Program-made: the position numbers and the translations under genes
Part shown: piece after piece, positions 14,843 through 22,896 of the stretch
How positions within the stretch are numbered: position 1 is the first letter of the stretch
Layout of the letters: each line of letters starts with the position of its first letter
Source of the DNA: SIAJ01 sp036266155
GTDB lineage: Bacteria; Planctomycetota; Planctomycetia; Gemmatales; Gemmataceae
DNA length: 26,367 nt
Direction of reading: 5' to 3'
Assembly: GCA_036266155.1 (NCBI GenBank)
Contig: DATANR010000015.1
Location: 1-26,367 of the forward strand
The notes under the pieces: model-generated
What the model was told of the DNA's origin: nothing
The model's database searches: none
The model's input: the letters and a program-made list of their open reading frames with translations, nothing else

Positions 14843-15469
14843 TCACGCCCGCACCGAATACCTTCCATAACAGAGCATTCGCAGAATCGGCCGGGGCCGA
14901 AGGTGCCAACTGGCCCAGGATAAGGGCGTGTCCCCGCGGACGTCGCGAACGTCGATGGTGGCGCCGGCATCGAGGAGGAGTTGGATCGCTTCCGCATCGC
15001 CGAAGGCGGCGGCACGGTGGAGCGGGGTTTCGCCATAGGTACGGCAATCGCGCATGAAGGAGTCGGTTTCGATGGCGGGCGTCGTGGCGCGATTCGGATC
15101 GGCGCCGTGTTGGAGCAGAACTTTCAAGATTGGGTTAAACGTTGCGGCGTCGACTTTGCAGAGTGCCGAGTGCAACGGGGTCTCGCCGGTGTCCGGCAGC
15201 GCGTGATTGACGTCCGCTCCGTGTTCGATGAGGAACTCGCACAACTGCCAGTGGCCGTGGAACACGGCGCCGTTGAGGTCCAAGTTCGTGCCGAGCGCGT
15301 CGAGGGACGCACCGCGCGACAACAGGTAGCGAATGGCGCTGACGTCGCCGTGGTAGGCGCACCATTGCATCAAGGAGACGCCGCCGGCATCGACGGAAGC
15401 GGAAGAGTGGCCTTGTGCGAGATAGTCGAAGATCAGATCAGTGCGGCCGTCCGCGATGCGCTGGAACAT
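14843..15469 (-). CDS. Ankyrin-repeat protein
   Basis: A 208-residue soluble protein made almost wholly of ankyrin repeats, a scaffold for protein-protein contacts. Repeats begin near GVSLMQWCAYHGDVSAIRYLL (30-50), NLDLNGAVFHGHWQLCEFLI (62-81), GETPLHSALCKVDAATFNPI (95-114), GETPLHRAAAFGDAEAIQLL (145-164) and GDTPLSWASWHLRPRPILRM (178-197). No signal peptide or other domain is present, so it should be cytoplasmic. AAGGAGAG lies about 7 nt before the ATG. It stands alone on its strand, and its partner is unknown. Confidence 0.85.
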   Translation of the reverse strand: MFQRIADGRTDLIFDYLAQGHSSASVDAGGVSLMQWCAYHGDVSAIRYLLSRGASLDALGTNLDLNGAVFHGHWQLCEFLIEHGADVNHALPDTGETPLHSALCKVDAATFNPILKVLLQHGADPNRATTPAIETDSFMRDCRTYGETPLHRAAAFGDAEAIQLLLDAGATIDVRDVRGDTPLSWASWHLRPRPILRMLCYGRYSVRA

Positions 15470-15521
15470 TGACTACTCTCCTTACGCGGCCCAAATCAAT
15501 CGGACTGCCCGAAGACCATCG

Positions 15522-15544
15522 CAGCCACAAGCCGCCAGCTTGTG
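15522..15544. repeat. Single copy of the AGCCACAAGC/CAGCTTGTG palindromic repeat
   Basis: This stretch matches one arm of the perfect inverted repeat at 24180-24245 at about 20 of 22 positions: CCACAAGC, then GCCAGCTTGTG. It lies in the gap between the divergent ankyrin and lipoprotein genes. Two loci sharing so specific a sequence mark it as a dispersed intergenic element. Confidence 0.55.
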
Positions 15545-15623
15545 AGCGTCACGACGTGCGAAACTCTGTTCCTCCTCATAAGGTATCTCGAACGTCATCC
15601 CGCGAATCTCACGAAAGGCATTC

Positions 15624-16109
15624 ATGCTCCGCGCATCACGCAAGACCGCGTACCTCGTGTTGGCCGGCCTCGCTCTCGTGGCGGCCGGGTGTGGATCGAA
15701 CAACAAGGGCAAGATCGAGGGCAAGTGGAAAATCACCGAGTTCCCGTCGGAGCCGAACAGCAACACAAAGGATACCTTCGCGGATCTCGGCAAGATGGGG
15801 CTGTACATCGCGATGGAGTTCAAGTCCGACGAGTCGCTGGTCATGGCGCTCGCGGCCGACAAGCCGGAGACTCTTGAATTTGTGAAGCTGATGTCGCAGG
15901 GTAAGCCGACGTCGTGGAACGCAAAGTACAAGCTGGAATCGGGCGACGGCGTCGAATTCTACGACCTTCCCAAAGACATGCAGAACAAGGGGGGCGGCGG
16001 CCTGTTCGGGAGCAAGGATCGCGCCAAGGTGAAGATCAAGATCGACGGCGACAACATGACGATGACCGACGACACCAGCAAGGTGATCAAGCTGGTGCGC
16101 GTGAAATAA
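15624..16109 (+). CDS. Putative lipoprotein of unknown function
   Basis: A 161-residue protein with a typical lipoprotein signal: basic MLRASRKTAY, hydrophobic LVLAGLALV, and lipobox VAAGC with Cys23 as the lipidated residue. The mature part contains GKIEGKWKITEFPSEP, a short Gly/Lys-rich turn (NKGGGGLFGSKDR) and ends MTDDTSKVIKLVRVK. The opening GKWKI... and closing ...KLVRV resemble the small beta-barrel layout of lipocalin-like/TIGR03067-type proteins, but I cannot assign a family. AAAGG lies 5 nt before the ATG. It is monocistronic and ends at a strong hairpin. Confidence 0.75.
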   Translation: MLRASRKTAYLVLAGLALVAAGCGSNNKGKIEGKWKITEFPSEPNSNTKDTFADLGKMGLYIAMEFKSDESLVMALAADKPETLEFVKLMSQGKPTSWNAKYKLESGDGVEFYDLPKDMQNKGGGGLFGSKDRAKVKIKIDGDNMTMTDDTSKVIKLVRVK

Positions 16110-16160
16110 CGCGGCTCGTCATCTCGAAGCAGGCGACGTAACGACAATACGGTGGCCGTC

Positions 16161-16198
16161 TCGTCCTTCACCCGCCTTGTTCAGCGGGCGAAGGACGA
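16161..16198. terminator. Bidirectional terminator-like hairpin between convergent genes
   Basis: Arms 16161-16175 and 16184-16198 pair over 15 bp with one mismatch around an 8-nt loop. It lies between the stop of the lipoprotein gene (16109) and the stop of the RND-like gene (16213). Neither side has a U-tract, so it may act through pausing, Rho or mRNA 3'-end protection. Confidence 0.5.
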
Positions 16199-16212
16199 AG
16201 TCATCGTTGTGG

Positions 16213-18147
16213 TCAGCGCCCGCGCCAAATCAGCCCCGTGCCCTTCACGCCGACCTCATCCCTGGCAACTTTTTCGCACAACGCTGTCGCATCGCTGAGG
16301 ACAACGCCCGTCGTCAAGTTGGCCGTGATGCGCACGCTCGGATACATGTTGTGCCGCTCGATCATGGTTGGGCCCGTGACTTCGCGGACTTGCGTGACAG
16401 TGCCGAGGGGGACGGCCTGTCCTTGTTTGTTTTTCACTTTCAGCGTCTTGAGCGCCGACGCCTGATCGCGGAACCGTTCATCGACGCGCACAATGATTTG
16501 CCAGGTCCGCCCAAAATGATGCATATCCTTCTTGCCGTGGGCGCGGAGCGCGGCCTGAATCGTGGTGAAGACATCATCGACATCGATCCCGAGCACCGTG
16601 CATTTGTCGCGATCGACGTCGATGGCAACCATTGGCGCTCGGCGCTGAGTGGCGCTGATTGAAACGTCCGTGAACTTGGCGCTCTTGGTCATTTTCTCGG
16701 CAATGGCTTCCGCATGCTCACGTAGCCATTCATTGCCGTGCAGGCCACGGTCTTCGATCGTGAGATCGATCGGATAGCCGTAGACCGGAAAATCATCCGC
16801 GGTCGACGGGCTGCTGACGCGGAACATCGCCTCGGGAATTTGTTCCCGAAGCAGGCCGCGCACGGTCTCCACGATCTTCTCTCGATTTAGTTCCCGCTGG
16901 TTCTTGGGCGCGAGCCGGACGATCAGGCAGGGGCCATTGTGGGCGAACAAAAACGGATGCTCGCTCAGTCCAAGGACGTCCTGCACACCTGGCGATTTCC
17001 GCAACACGGCGACCGCATGTTCGACAATCTTGGCACTGCGCTCCGCCGAGGCGCTTTCCGGCAATTCAATGTCAATCACCAGATGTTCGGGAGTCGTGGC
17101 ACTGTCCGGATGATCGAGGTTGGCCGCGAAATCGAAAGGCGCCGCCAGGTCGAGCCCATCGGGCAATTGGCCACGCAGTTCGGCGAGTTTGTCGGCAACC
17201 GCTTTGCTCACATCGCTCGGCTTGGCATTTGGGAGCGGATAGAGGCACACGACCACGGCCGGCTTGCCATTGAGGATCGCCAGTGAATTGCTGCTCTCGT
17301 CGCGGGCCAGTTCGACGCGCGCCACGTCGCGCAGCCGAACGATTTGGGACTCCAGCCCGGTCTTCAAGATCAGGCCCTCGAACTGCTCCGGCTCGGCAAG
17401 ACGGCCGAGCGTGTTGAGGGTCAATTGAAACGCCTGGCCCTTGGGCACGGCCGGAGCGCCAATCGTCCCCGCGGCAACCTGAACATTCTGTGCCTTCAGG
17501 GCCGCGGTCACATCAGCCACGGTGAGTTCACGTGCCGCCAGCCGATCCGGATCGAGGTAAACTTGCAAGCGATATTCGCGTTTGCCCATGAGACTGACGT
17601 CGCCGACGCCGGGCACGCGCGCCAGTTCATCGTTGATTTGGATTTTCGCGTAATTGCTGAGGTAAAGATCGTCGAAGCGATTGTCGGGACAAGTCAAGCT
17701 GACAAGCACCAACGGGTCCGGCGACTTCTTGCGCACCCAAATGCCTTCCTGGCGGATCGGATCGGGAAGGACCGGGATGGCCAGACTGATGCGATTCTGG
17801 ACGACCACCTGCGCGATGTCGAGATCGGTCCCCAGTTCAAAAGTTATTTGAAGTCGATAGCTGCCGTCGTTCGCGCAATGCGACGTCATCGCCACCATGT
17901 GCTCGACGCCGTTGACCTCTTTTTCGATCGGCGCGGCCACGGTCTCAGCAACCGTCTGAGCATTCGCCCCAGCATAGGTGACCTGGATCAAGATCGTTTG
18001 CGGTGTCTGATAGGGACGAGATACCGAAGGGCCAATGCGATTCTTGTCCTCGGCCGAGTTACGCCAAGGATGCCAAACGAAGATGACAGCGCCGGCGCCA
18101 ACGACTAGGAGCGTCGCAATCAGGAGAAATGACTGTGTTCGGGACAT
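16213..18147 (-). CDS. RND (AcrB-like) porter-domain protein lacking both transmembrane bundles
   Basis: A 644-residue protein homologous to the periplasmic parts of HAE-type RND efflux pumps, which normally have ~1040 residues and 12 membrane helices. Seen: one N-terminal anchor (about 6-25, FLLIATLLVVGAGAVIFVW). Then comes the complete first porter/docking half (50-340) with APIEKEVNGVEHM, FELGTDLDIAQVVVQNR, LARVPGVGDVSLMG, LDPDRLAARELTVADV, QNVQVAAGTIG and RLRDVARVEL. At about 341-355 it passes straight into the second half (355-640), with IELPESASAERS, MVAIDVDRDKCTVLGIDVDDV, VPLGTVTQVREVTGPTMIERHN and a final GTGLIWRG. Helices 2-7 and 8-12, including the proton-relay Asp/Asp/Lys, are absent. 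The frame is uninterrupted, so this is a clean architecture rather than decay. It could be an anchored adaptor, a decoy or a partner of full pumps. No membrane-fusion protein is adjacent. It has its own -10 box. Confidence 0.85.
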   Translation of the reverse strand: MSRTQSFLLIATLLVVGAGAVIFVWHPWRNSAEDKNRIGPSVSRPYQTPQTILIQVTYAGANAQTVAETVAAPIEKEVNGVEHMVAMTSHCANDGSYRLQITFELGTDLDIAQVVVQNRISLAIPVLPDPIRQEGIWVRKKSPDPLVLVSLTCPDNRFDDLYLSNYAKIQINDELARVPGVGDVSLMGKREYRLQVYLDPDRLAARELTVADVTAALKAQNVQVAAGTIGAPAVPKGQAFQLTLNTLGRLAEPEQFEGLILKTGLESQIVRLRDVARVELARDESSNSLAILNGKPAVVVCLYPLPNAKPSDVSKAVADKLAELRGQLPDGLDLAAPFDFAANLDHPDSATTPEHLVIDIELPESASAERSAKIVEHAVAVLRKSPGVQDVLGLSEHPFLFAHNGPCLIVRLAPKNQRELNREKIVETVRGLLREQIPEAMFRVSSPSTADDFPVYGYPIDLTIEDRGLHGNEWLREHAEAIAEKMTKSAKFTDVSISATQRRAPMVAIDVDRDKCTVLGIDVDDVFTTIQAALRAHGKKDMHHFGRTWQIIVRVDERFRDQASALKTLKVKNKQGQAVPLGTVTQVREVTGPTMIERHNMYPSVRITANLTTGVVLSDATALCEKVARDEVGVKGTGLIWRGR

Positions 18148-18190
18148 TGCGTCGTCTCACGCGTCATTCATGAGAATGGCACTTGTGTCG

Positions 18191-18196
18191 ATTATA
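18191..18196 (-). promoter_or_regulatory. Consensus -10 box in front of the RND-like gene
   Basis: A perfect TATAAT (reverse strand) lies in the 64-bp gap between the DUF1549/DUF1553 stop and the RND-like start. The -35 is weak: ATGATT at 18214-18219 for a 17-nt spacer, with TTGACG nearby at only 13 nt. The predicted leader is about 37 nt. It suggests the RND-like gene can be transcribed independently. Confidence 0.4.
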
Positions 18197-18211
18197 GATG
18201 CGCACCGTACG

Positions 18212-20386
18212 TCAATCATCAAACACAAACTCCGGCGTGTTCACCAGCGCCCAGAGCAGGTTTTCGGCGGCCTGCCGTCGCGACGACTTGTCGAAGTGCT
18301 TCAGCGCGGCCGTTCGTTCGTCGACGGTCGGCGGGCGACAATAGGCAAGCAAGTACAATTCGGCGATCAGTTCCTGGACCGGTTTCGTGGTCGCGGCCAG
18401 TTTGGCGGCGCGGCCGTCGTCGGTGGTAATCTTGCGATGTAAGTTCTGGGCATTCATCAGGTGCAGCGCTTGGACGACCGTGGTGTCAATGGTCCGCTCA
18501 CAGGGGGGGTCCTGGTTCGGGTCGGGGCGGCCAAAACTGTCGAGGAAGACGCTTGGCGAGCGGACCGTCCAGACCGCCATCGCGCGGGTGCCCGGCGGAG
18601 TCGCGTCGAATTTCTCCGGCACGCCCGTGATGTCACTGACCGCGTCGAGCAGCGCTTCGGCCCGCAGTCGTTGGCGATAGTGCCGCGAATAGTTGCGTGA
18701 GTCGCCCACGTTCTTGTCGGTCGGCGTCGTCGATAGACCGTAGACGTACGACGTCGCAATCGTGCGGATCAGTTTCTTCAGATCGCAGCCGTTCTTGCGG
18801 AAGTCGGCGGCCAATGCGTCGAGCAATGGTCCGTTCGATGGCGGGTTGGTCGCACGAAGGTCGTCGACCGGGTCGACGATGCCGCGACCCATCAGATCGG
18901 CCCAGACACGGTTGACGATCACCTTCGCGAAGTACGGGTTGTCAGGCGACGTGACCCAGTCGGCGAAGACTTCACGCGGATCACGGTCAGCGGTGATCTC
19001 AGCTGCCTTGCCGAAGAGCGGCCGCGGCGGCAGCTCCTTGCCGTTGACCGGATGCTTCACGACGCCAGTCGGCTTCGTAAAGATCATTTCTTCGCCGCCG
19101 GAGATCGGGGCCGAGATCCCCTGACCCTTGTGCCCGAGACGGGCGAAATAGGCGGCCAAACTGTAGAAATCGTCCTGGCTCCAGATCTCGAACGGGTGAT
19201 GGTGGCAACGGGCGCAATCGAGCCGCACGCCAAGGAAGAGCTGGCTGACCATCGTCGTGATCTCGTCCGGCTCGCGGCGATCGCGGAAGACGACGGCGGC
19301 GCCGTTGCGCCAGGTGCTTCCCTGAGCGGTGAGCAGTTCATGCACGAAGCGGTCATACGGTTTGTTCTGGCGGAAGCTGTCGCGGAGCCAGGCGTCGAGA
19401 TTGAAGACTGCCTTCATGCCGACGCGATACGGGTTTGGCCGCAACAGGTCGGCCCACTTGCTGGCCCACCAGTCGGCGTATTCGGGTCGTTCGAGCAGAC
19501 GATCAATGAGCTTGATGCGTTTGTCAGACGAAGTATCCGCGAGAAAGGCCCGCGTCTCATCGGGAGTCGGCAAGCGGCCGAGGACGTCGAGGAACGCGCG
19601 GCGGTGGAACGTGGCGTCGGACGCGGCGACCGAGGGCGTGAGACCGAGGCGTTGCAGCTTGTCCCACACGAGGCCGTCGATGAAGTTCTGCCGCGGCAAC
19701 TTGGCGTAGACATCGGCTGCGATGTCGCCGGGCATCGGGATCAGGATGTTGGCGACGGCGAACTTTTCGAGATAGCGGGCCATGATGGCCGACTCGCCGG
19801 GCAGGGGGCCGGCCGTGACTTTGCCATCGGCATCAACCGCGGCATAGACGCTCTCGTTCGATTGAAAGCGCGACATGTTGGTCACGTCTTCACGCGATCC
19901 GTCGGAGAAATGCGCCATCACTTGCAGTTGCTGTGTCTGCTTGAAGACAAGCCGCTTTTCTGAGGGCTCGATCGTGATGCGTTCGAGCGTCGGCACATCG
20001 GCCGGCGTGCGTGGGCAACCGGCCGCGATCCACCGACGAAGCACGTCGAACGACGGATCGGTCGTCGGCAACTTCTTGCCGCCGCCGTGCGCGACCTGGC
20101 CGCTGGCTTTGCGGAGGAGCAAGCTTGTGTCCGGCGACGCGGGAAAGACGCGGCGGCCCTTGCCTTCGGAGGTGATCGCGGCGTAATCGAAATCGCGGTC
20201 GAAGCCGAGCAGAGACAGAGCGAAGCCGTTCTGGCCGCGGGCCTTGCCATGACAGGCCCCGGCGTTGCAGCCGAAACGGAAGAGGATCGGCTCGATGTCG
20301 CGTTCAAACGTGACCGGCCGCGGCGCCTGACTGAAGGCGGCGGACGGCACGAGTGCAACAACGAGAAGAGTGGAGAGCCGGATCAT
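18212..20386 (-). CDS. DUF1549/DUF1553 planctomycetal secreted protein with cytochrome-like cysteine motifs
   Basis: A 724-residue exported protein. Signal peptide MIRLSTLLVVALVPSAAFSQ (1-20), then an N-terminal cytochrome-like segment with GCNAGACHG (Cys40, Cys45, His46), whose Cys spacing is four rather than the CxxCH two. A bacterial Ig-like segment follows (about 132-215, LERITIEPSEKRLVF...). The DUF1549 domain begins at RQNFIDGLVWDKLQRLGL and includes FHRRAFLDVLGRLPTPDETRAFL and a canonical CARCHHHPFE. The DUF1553 domain starts near VNRVWADLMGRGIVDPVDDL and ends LLWALVNTPEFVFDD. The length and domain order are normal for the family. The function is unknown; proposals include roles in surface complexes or redox proteins. 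It is divergent from another CxxCH protein and shares a promoter region with it. Confidence 0.9.
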   Translation of the reverse strand: MIRLSTLLVVALVPSAAFSQAPRPVTFERDIEPILFRFGCNAGACHGKARGQNGFALSLLGFDRDFDYAAITSEGKGRRVFPASPDTSLLLRKASGQVAHGGGKKLPTTDPSFDVLRRWIAAGCPRTPADVPTLERITIEPSEKRLVFKQTQQLQVMAHFSDGSREDVTNMSRFQSNESVYAAVDADGKVTAGPLPGESAIMARYLEKFAVANILIPMPGDIAADVYAKLPRQNFIDGLVWDKLQRLGLTPSVAASDATFHRRAFLDVLGRLPTPDETRAFLADTSSDKRIKLIDRLLERPEYADWWASKWADLLRPNPYRVGMKAVFNLDAWLRDSFRQNKPYDRFVHELLTAQGSTWRNGAAVVFRDRREPDEITTMVSQLFLGVRLDCARCHHHPFEIWSQDDFYSLAAYFARLGHKGQGISAPISGGEEMIFTKPTGVVKHPVNGKELPPRPLFGKAAEITADRDPREVFADWVTSPDNPYFAKVIVNRVWADLMGRGIVDPVDDLRATNPPSNGPLLDALAADFRKNGCDLKKLIRTIATSYVYGLSTTPTDKNVGDSRNYSRHYRQRLRAEALLDAVSDITGVPEKFDATPPGTRAMAVWTVRSPSVFLDSFGRPDPNQDPPCERTIDTTVVQALHLMNAQNLHRKITTDDGRAAKLAATTKPVQELIAELYLLAYCRPPTVDERTAALKHFDKSSRRQAAENLLWALVNTPEFVFDD

Positions 20387-20415
20387 AAGCGAGAGGCGTT
20401 CAGGCGGGTGCCGTC

Positions 20416-20444
20416 AGGATAGCAGATTCGGTTCCCCTTGACAT
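20416..20444 (-). promoter_or_regulatory. Putative promoter of the DUF1549/DUF1553 gene
   Basis: On the reverse strand ATGTCA (20439-20444) and TATCCT (20416-20421) are 17 nt apart. Transcription would start about 23 nt before the ATG at 20386. The -35 overlaps that of the divergent promoter. The same -10 sequence, TATCCT, is proposed for the DUF1501 gene at 7638. Confidence 0.4.
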
Positions 20445-20465
20445 GCCGGACATCGCTGCTATCGT
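20438..20465 (+). promoter_or_regulatory. Putative promoter of the single-CxxCH protein gene (near-leaderless)
   Basis: A perfect -35 TTGACA (20438-20443) and TATCGT (20460-20465) are separated by 16 nt. The predicted transcript starts at about 20471-20473, only 2-4 nt before the ATG at 20475. That gene has no Shine-Dalgarno, which fits a leaderless mRNA. Confidence 0.45.
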
Positions 20466-20474
20466 TCCGTCCCC

Positions 20475-21464
20475 ATGAACGCCGCATTCCGTACCCTCGC
20501 GTGTTTGTTGCTCGGTACCGCTGTCGCCAACGCGGAGCCGCCCGCAACGCGCGTCGTAATCCTCGACAACGAGAATCTCATTGAGGGCGAGGTCACGCGC
20601 CTGGCGACCGGCTATCAGATTCGTCGTGCGGTGGGCGGCGACATGACGTTGCCGACCAGCCGCGTCAAGGCTGTCGTGGCGGATCGCAAGGAAGCCTTCG
20701 CGTTTGTCTGCGAGCGAGCCAATCTGCGTGACGCGGACGAACGGCTGCGCCTGGCGCGCTGGTGCTCCACGAACGGTTTGCCCACAGAAGCGCTGAGCGA
20801 GGCCCGCATCGCGGCGAAGATGCGGCCGGGATTCGGAGCGGCCGAGCGCTATGCCCAATCGCTGGAAATGACGGCCAAGACGGCACCCGTCGTCGACCCA
20901 GCGGTCGTGCAAGCGAAAACCGAGACTCCGGCGGGCGACAAAGTCACGGACGTGCCGGTCATCGATTACAACAGCGAATCGTTCCCGCTCTTCGCGAGTC
21001 GGGTGAACTCGGTGCTCGTGAATGCGTGTGCGAACTGTCATGCCCGCGACGACATCAAGGGATTTCGGCTCACGCGGACGAGCGGTCGGCCGGGGGTCAC
21101 GAAGAACATGATGTCGGCTCTGCAACAAGTGAATGCCGCTGAGCCGACTCAGAGCCCGATCCTCGTGAAGGCCTTGATGCCGCACGGCTCGGCGACGGAG
21201 GCCCCGTTCAAAACACGCAATCACCCGGCGTTTCAGACGCTGGAGACCTGGGCCCGCTTCGCTCGCGCGGCCGACGGCACGCTGGAACCGGAGCGGCCGC
21301 TGCCGACTACTGAGCCACGCAAGCTGCCGGACCTGCCGCCGCCACCGCCGGGCAACGTCTTTGGACAGGACAGCAAGACGGTCCCGCCGAAGCCGACGAA
21401 GACCGTGGCGGATGACCCTTTTGACCCGGCGATCTTCAATGGGACGGTGAGACCGAGAAAATAG
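20475..21464 (+). CDS. Secreted protein with one c-type heme motif (CANCH)
   Basis: A 329-residue protein with signal peptide MNAAFRTLACLLLGTAVANA (1-20). Residues 26-70 (RVVILDNENLIEGEVTRL...LPTSRVKAVVADR) form a small beta domain like those in planctomycetal proteins that carry 'enhanced-by-substrate' type repeats; I cannot name it firmly. A helical segment follows (75-135). A C-terminal cytochrome-like region has CANCH (Cys185, Cys188, His189) with SFPLFASRVNSVLVNACANCHAR around it. The tail is proline-rich (KLPDLPPPPPGNVFG...), suggesting an extended or cell-wall-spanning end. Heme attachment is inferred from the motif only; a Met axial ligand could be one of those at 211-212. It is divergent from the DUF1549/DUF1553 gene and probably acts with it. 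Its stop is 3 bp from that of glcF. Confidence 0.75.
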   Translation: MNAAFRTLACLLLGTAVANAEPPATRVVILDNENLIEGEVTRLATGYQIRRAVGGDMTLPTSRVKAVVADRKEAFAFVCERANLRDADERLRLARWCSTNGLPTEALSEARIAAKMRPGFGAAERYAQSLEMTAKTAPVVDPAVVQAKTETPAGDKVTDVPVIDYNSESFPLFASRVNSVLVNACANCHARDDIKGFRLTRTSGRPGVTKNMMSALQQVNAAEPTQSPILVKALMPHGSATEAPFKTRNHPAFQTLETWARFARAADGTLEPERPLPTTEPRKLPDLPPPPPGNVFGQDSKTVPPKPTKTVADDPFDPAIFNGTVRPRK

Positions 21465-21467
21465 GAC

Positions 21468-22868
21468 TCATGGGACGGAGGGGACGCATGCGTCCCCTCC
21501 GCCCCATTGATCCGATCGCTTTTTCAGAGACGCCGGCAATTCGCCGCTGTAACTTGCCCACAGCGCATCGATCGTGTGCGCCACCCACACGTCCGGGGCC
21601 ACGCTCTTCAAGTGCCGGCTCACTTGCATCAGGCAGCCGACGTTGCCCATGAACACCGCTTGCGCCCCCGTCTCCCGAATGTGCGCCGCCTTGCGATCAC
21701 CGAGGCGGCCGGCCATGTCGGGTTGCGTCAGGTTATAGCTGCCCGCGGCGCCACAGCAGATTTCGCTTTCGGGCAGAGCCACCAGTTCCAGGCCGGGGAT
21801 CATTTCCAATAATCTGCGCGGTGGAGTCGCCACTTGTTGCGCATGCCGCAGATGGCATGCGTCGTGATACGTCGCGCGAATCCGCAGCGGATGCGTCGGC
21901 TTGATCGGGCCAAGCTCCATCAGAAAGACGCTGATGTCCTTGGCCTTCGCCACGAACTTCGTCGCGGCGGCCGCGTGTTCAGTGTTGTGCAACAGATGCT
22001 CGTAGTCCTTGAGCATCGCCCCGCAGCCGGCCGCGTTGATGATGACGGCGTCAAGCTCATCGAGCTTCGGCCCGGTGAAGCCGAACGCCGCCAGGTTCTG
22101 TGCCGCCAGGTCGCGGGCCGGTTCCTCCATCGCCGCGTGATAGTGCAGCGCACCGCAACATTGCTGCGTCCGCGGGATCCAGACCTCGCAGCCGTTCTTC
22201 TGCAGCACCCGAGCCGTCGCGATCTGCGTCTCCGGATAAATCGCGTCGGCAACGCAGCCGAGGAACAGACCCACGCGTGCTCGCCGCGGCCCCTCGGCCG
22301 GCAACACTTCGGGCAGCGATCCGTAATGTGCCCGCAGCTTCGGCAGCATCCCGTGCATCAGGCGCAGACGCCTCGGCAGCAAGCGCAACACACCGGTCTT
22401 GCGTGCGAGCCAGTCGAGCCCGGTCCATTGGGCCAGCCGAGCCGGGGCCAACGCAAGCCTCGTTCGAAGACGCGATGGGAAGACGTGGAACAGCATCCAG
22501 CGCTGAAGCCGGCTGAGCGGCCGCACCTGGCGTCCCGGTTCAAGATGGCCCATGTACTCGCGGAACGGCTCGATGAGCTTGCCGTACTGCACGCCCGACG
22601 GACACGCGGTCTCGCAGGCCCGGCAGTTCAAGCAAAGGTCAAGGTGTCCCTTGACGGTATCATCGAGCGGCAATTTGCCGTCGATGACGCTGCGCATCAG
22701 ATAAATGCGCCCCCGCGGACTATCGGCTTCGTGCCCGTTTTCGACATAAGTCGGACATGCGGACGTGCACAGCCCGCAGTGGACGCAGTCGAGGACCAGT
22801 TCGTACTCGATCGCGGGCCCGGAACCGGCCAGGACGTCGAGAGTGGTCTTCGGTTGAGTTTTTGTCAT
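21468..22868 (-). CDS. glcF: Glycolate oxidase iron-sulfur subunit
   Basis: This subunit passes electrons from the FAD subunits of glycolate oxidase to the respiratory chain. Numbered from the ATG at 22868: two 4Fe-4S motifs, Cys28/31/34/38 (DCVHCGLCTSACPTY) and Cys79/82/85/89 (CLNCRACETACPSGVQYG). Two CCG domains follow, with QQCCGALHYHAAME and EICCGAAGSYNLTQP, as in GlcF/LutA/HdrD proteins. At about 466 residues it is slightly longer than usual. The last 11 residues (GGGDACVPSVP) come from a palindrome at 21471-21506 and are not family-like. An alternative ATG lies at 22886; neither start has a clear Shine-Dalgarno. It is the last gene of the glc locus, 55 bp after glcE. Confidence 0.9.
   Translation of the reverse strand: MTKTQPKTTLDVLAGSGPAIEYELVLDCVHCGLCTSACPTYVENGHEADSPRGRIYLMRSVIDGKLPLDDTVKGHLDLCLNCRACETACPSGVQYGKLIEPFREYMGHLEPGRQVRPLSRLQRWMLFHVFPSRLRTRLALAPARLAQWTGLDWLARKTGVLRLLPRRLRLMHGMLPKLRAHYGSLPEVLPAEGPRRARVGLFLGCVADAIYPETQIATARVLQKNGCEVWIPRTQQCCGALHYHAAMEEPARDLAAQNLAAFGFTGPKLDELDAVIINAAGCGAMLKDYEHLLHNTEHAAAATKFVAKAKDISVFLMELGPIKPTHPLRIRATYHDACHLRHAQQVATPPRRLLEMIPGLELVALPESEICCGAAGSYNLTQPDMAGRLGDRKAAHIRETGAQAVFMGNVGCLMQVSRHLKSVAPDVWVAHTIDALWASYSGELPASLKKRSDQWGGGDACVPSVP
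21471..21506. terminator. Perfect palindrome/terminator hairpin covering the 3' end of glcF
   Basis: The 26 bp at 21476-21501 are perfectly self-complementary, and 21471-21474 pair with 21503-21506 after one mismatch, giving 18-nt arms with essentially no loop. The element lies just after the stop of the CxxCH gene and inside the last codons of glcF, so it can end transcription from both sides. The GGGGACGC/GCGTCCCC core looks like a dispersed element, but only one copy is in the window. Confidence 0.55.
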
Positions 22869-22896
22869 CAAGAATCTTGAATGCATCTATGTTTAG

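Noticed and set aside
21834..22880. Long forward-strand open frame of 348 codons
   Set aside because: Antisense to glcF, whose iron-sulfur motifs make the reverse strand certain; the frame is basic, low-complexity shadow sequence.
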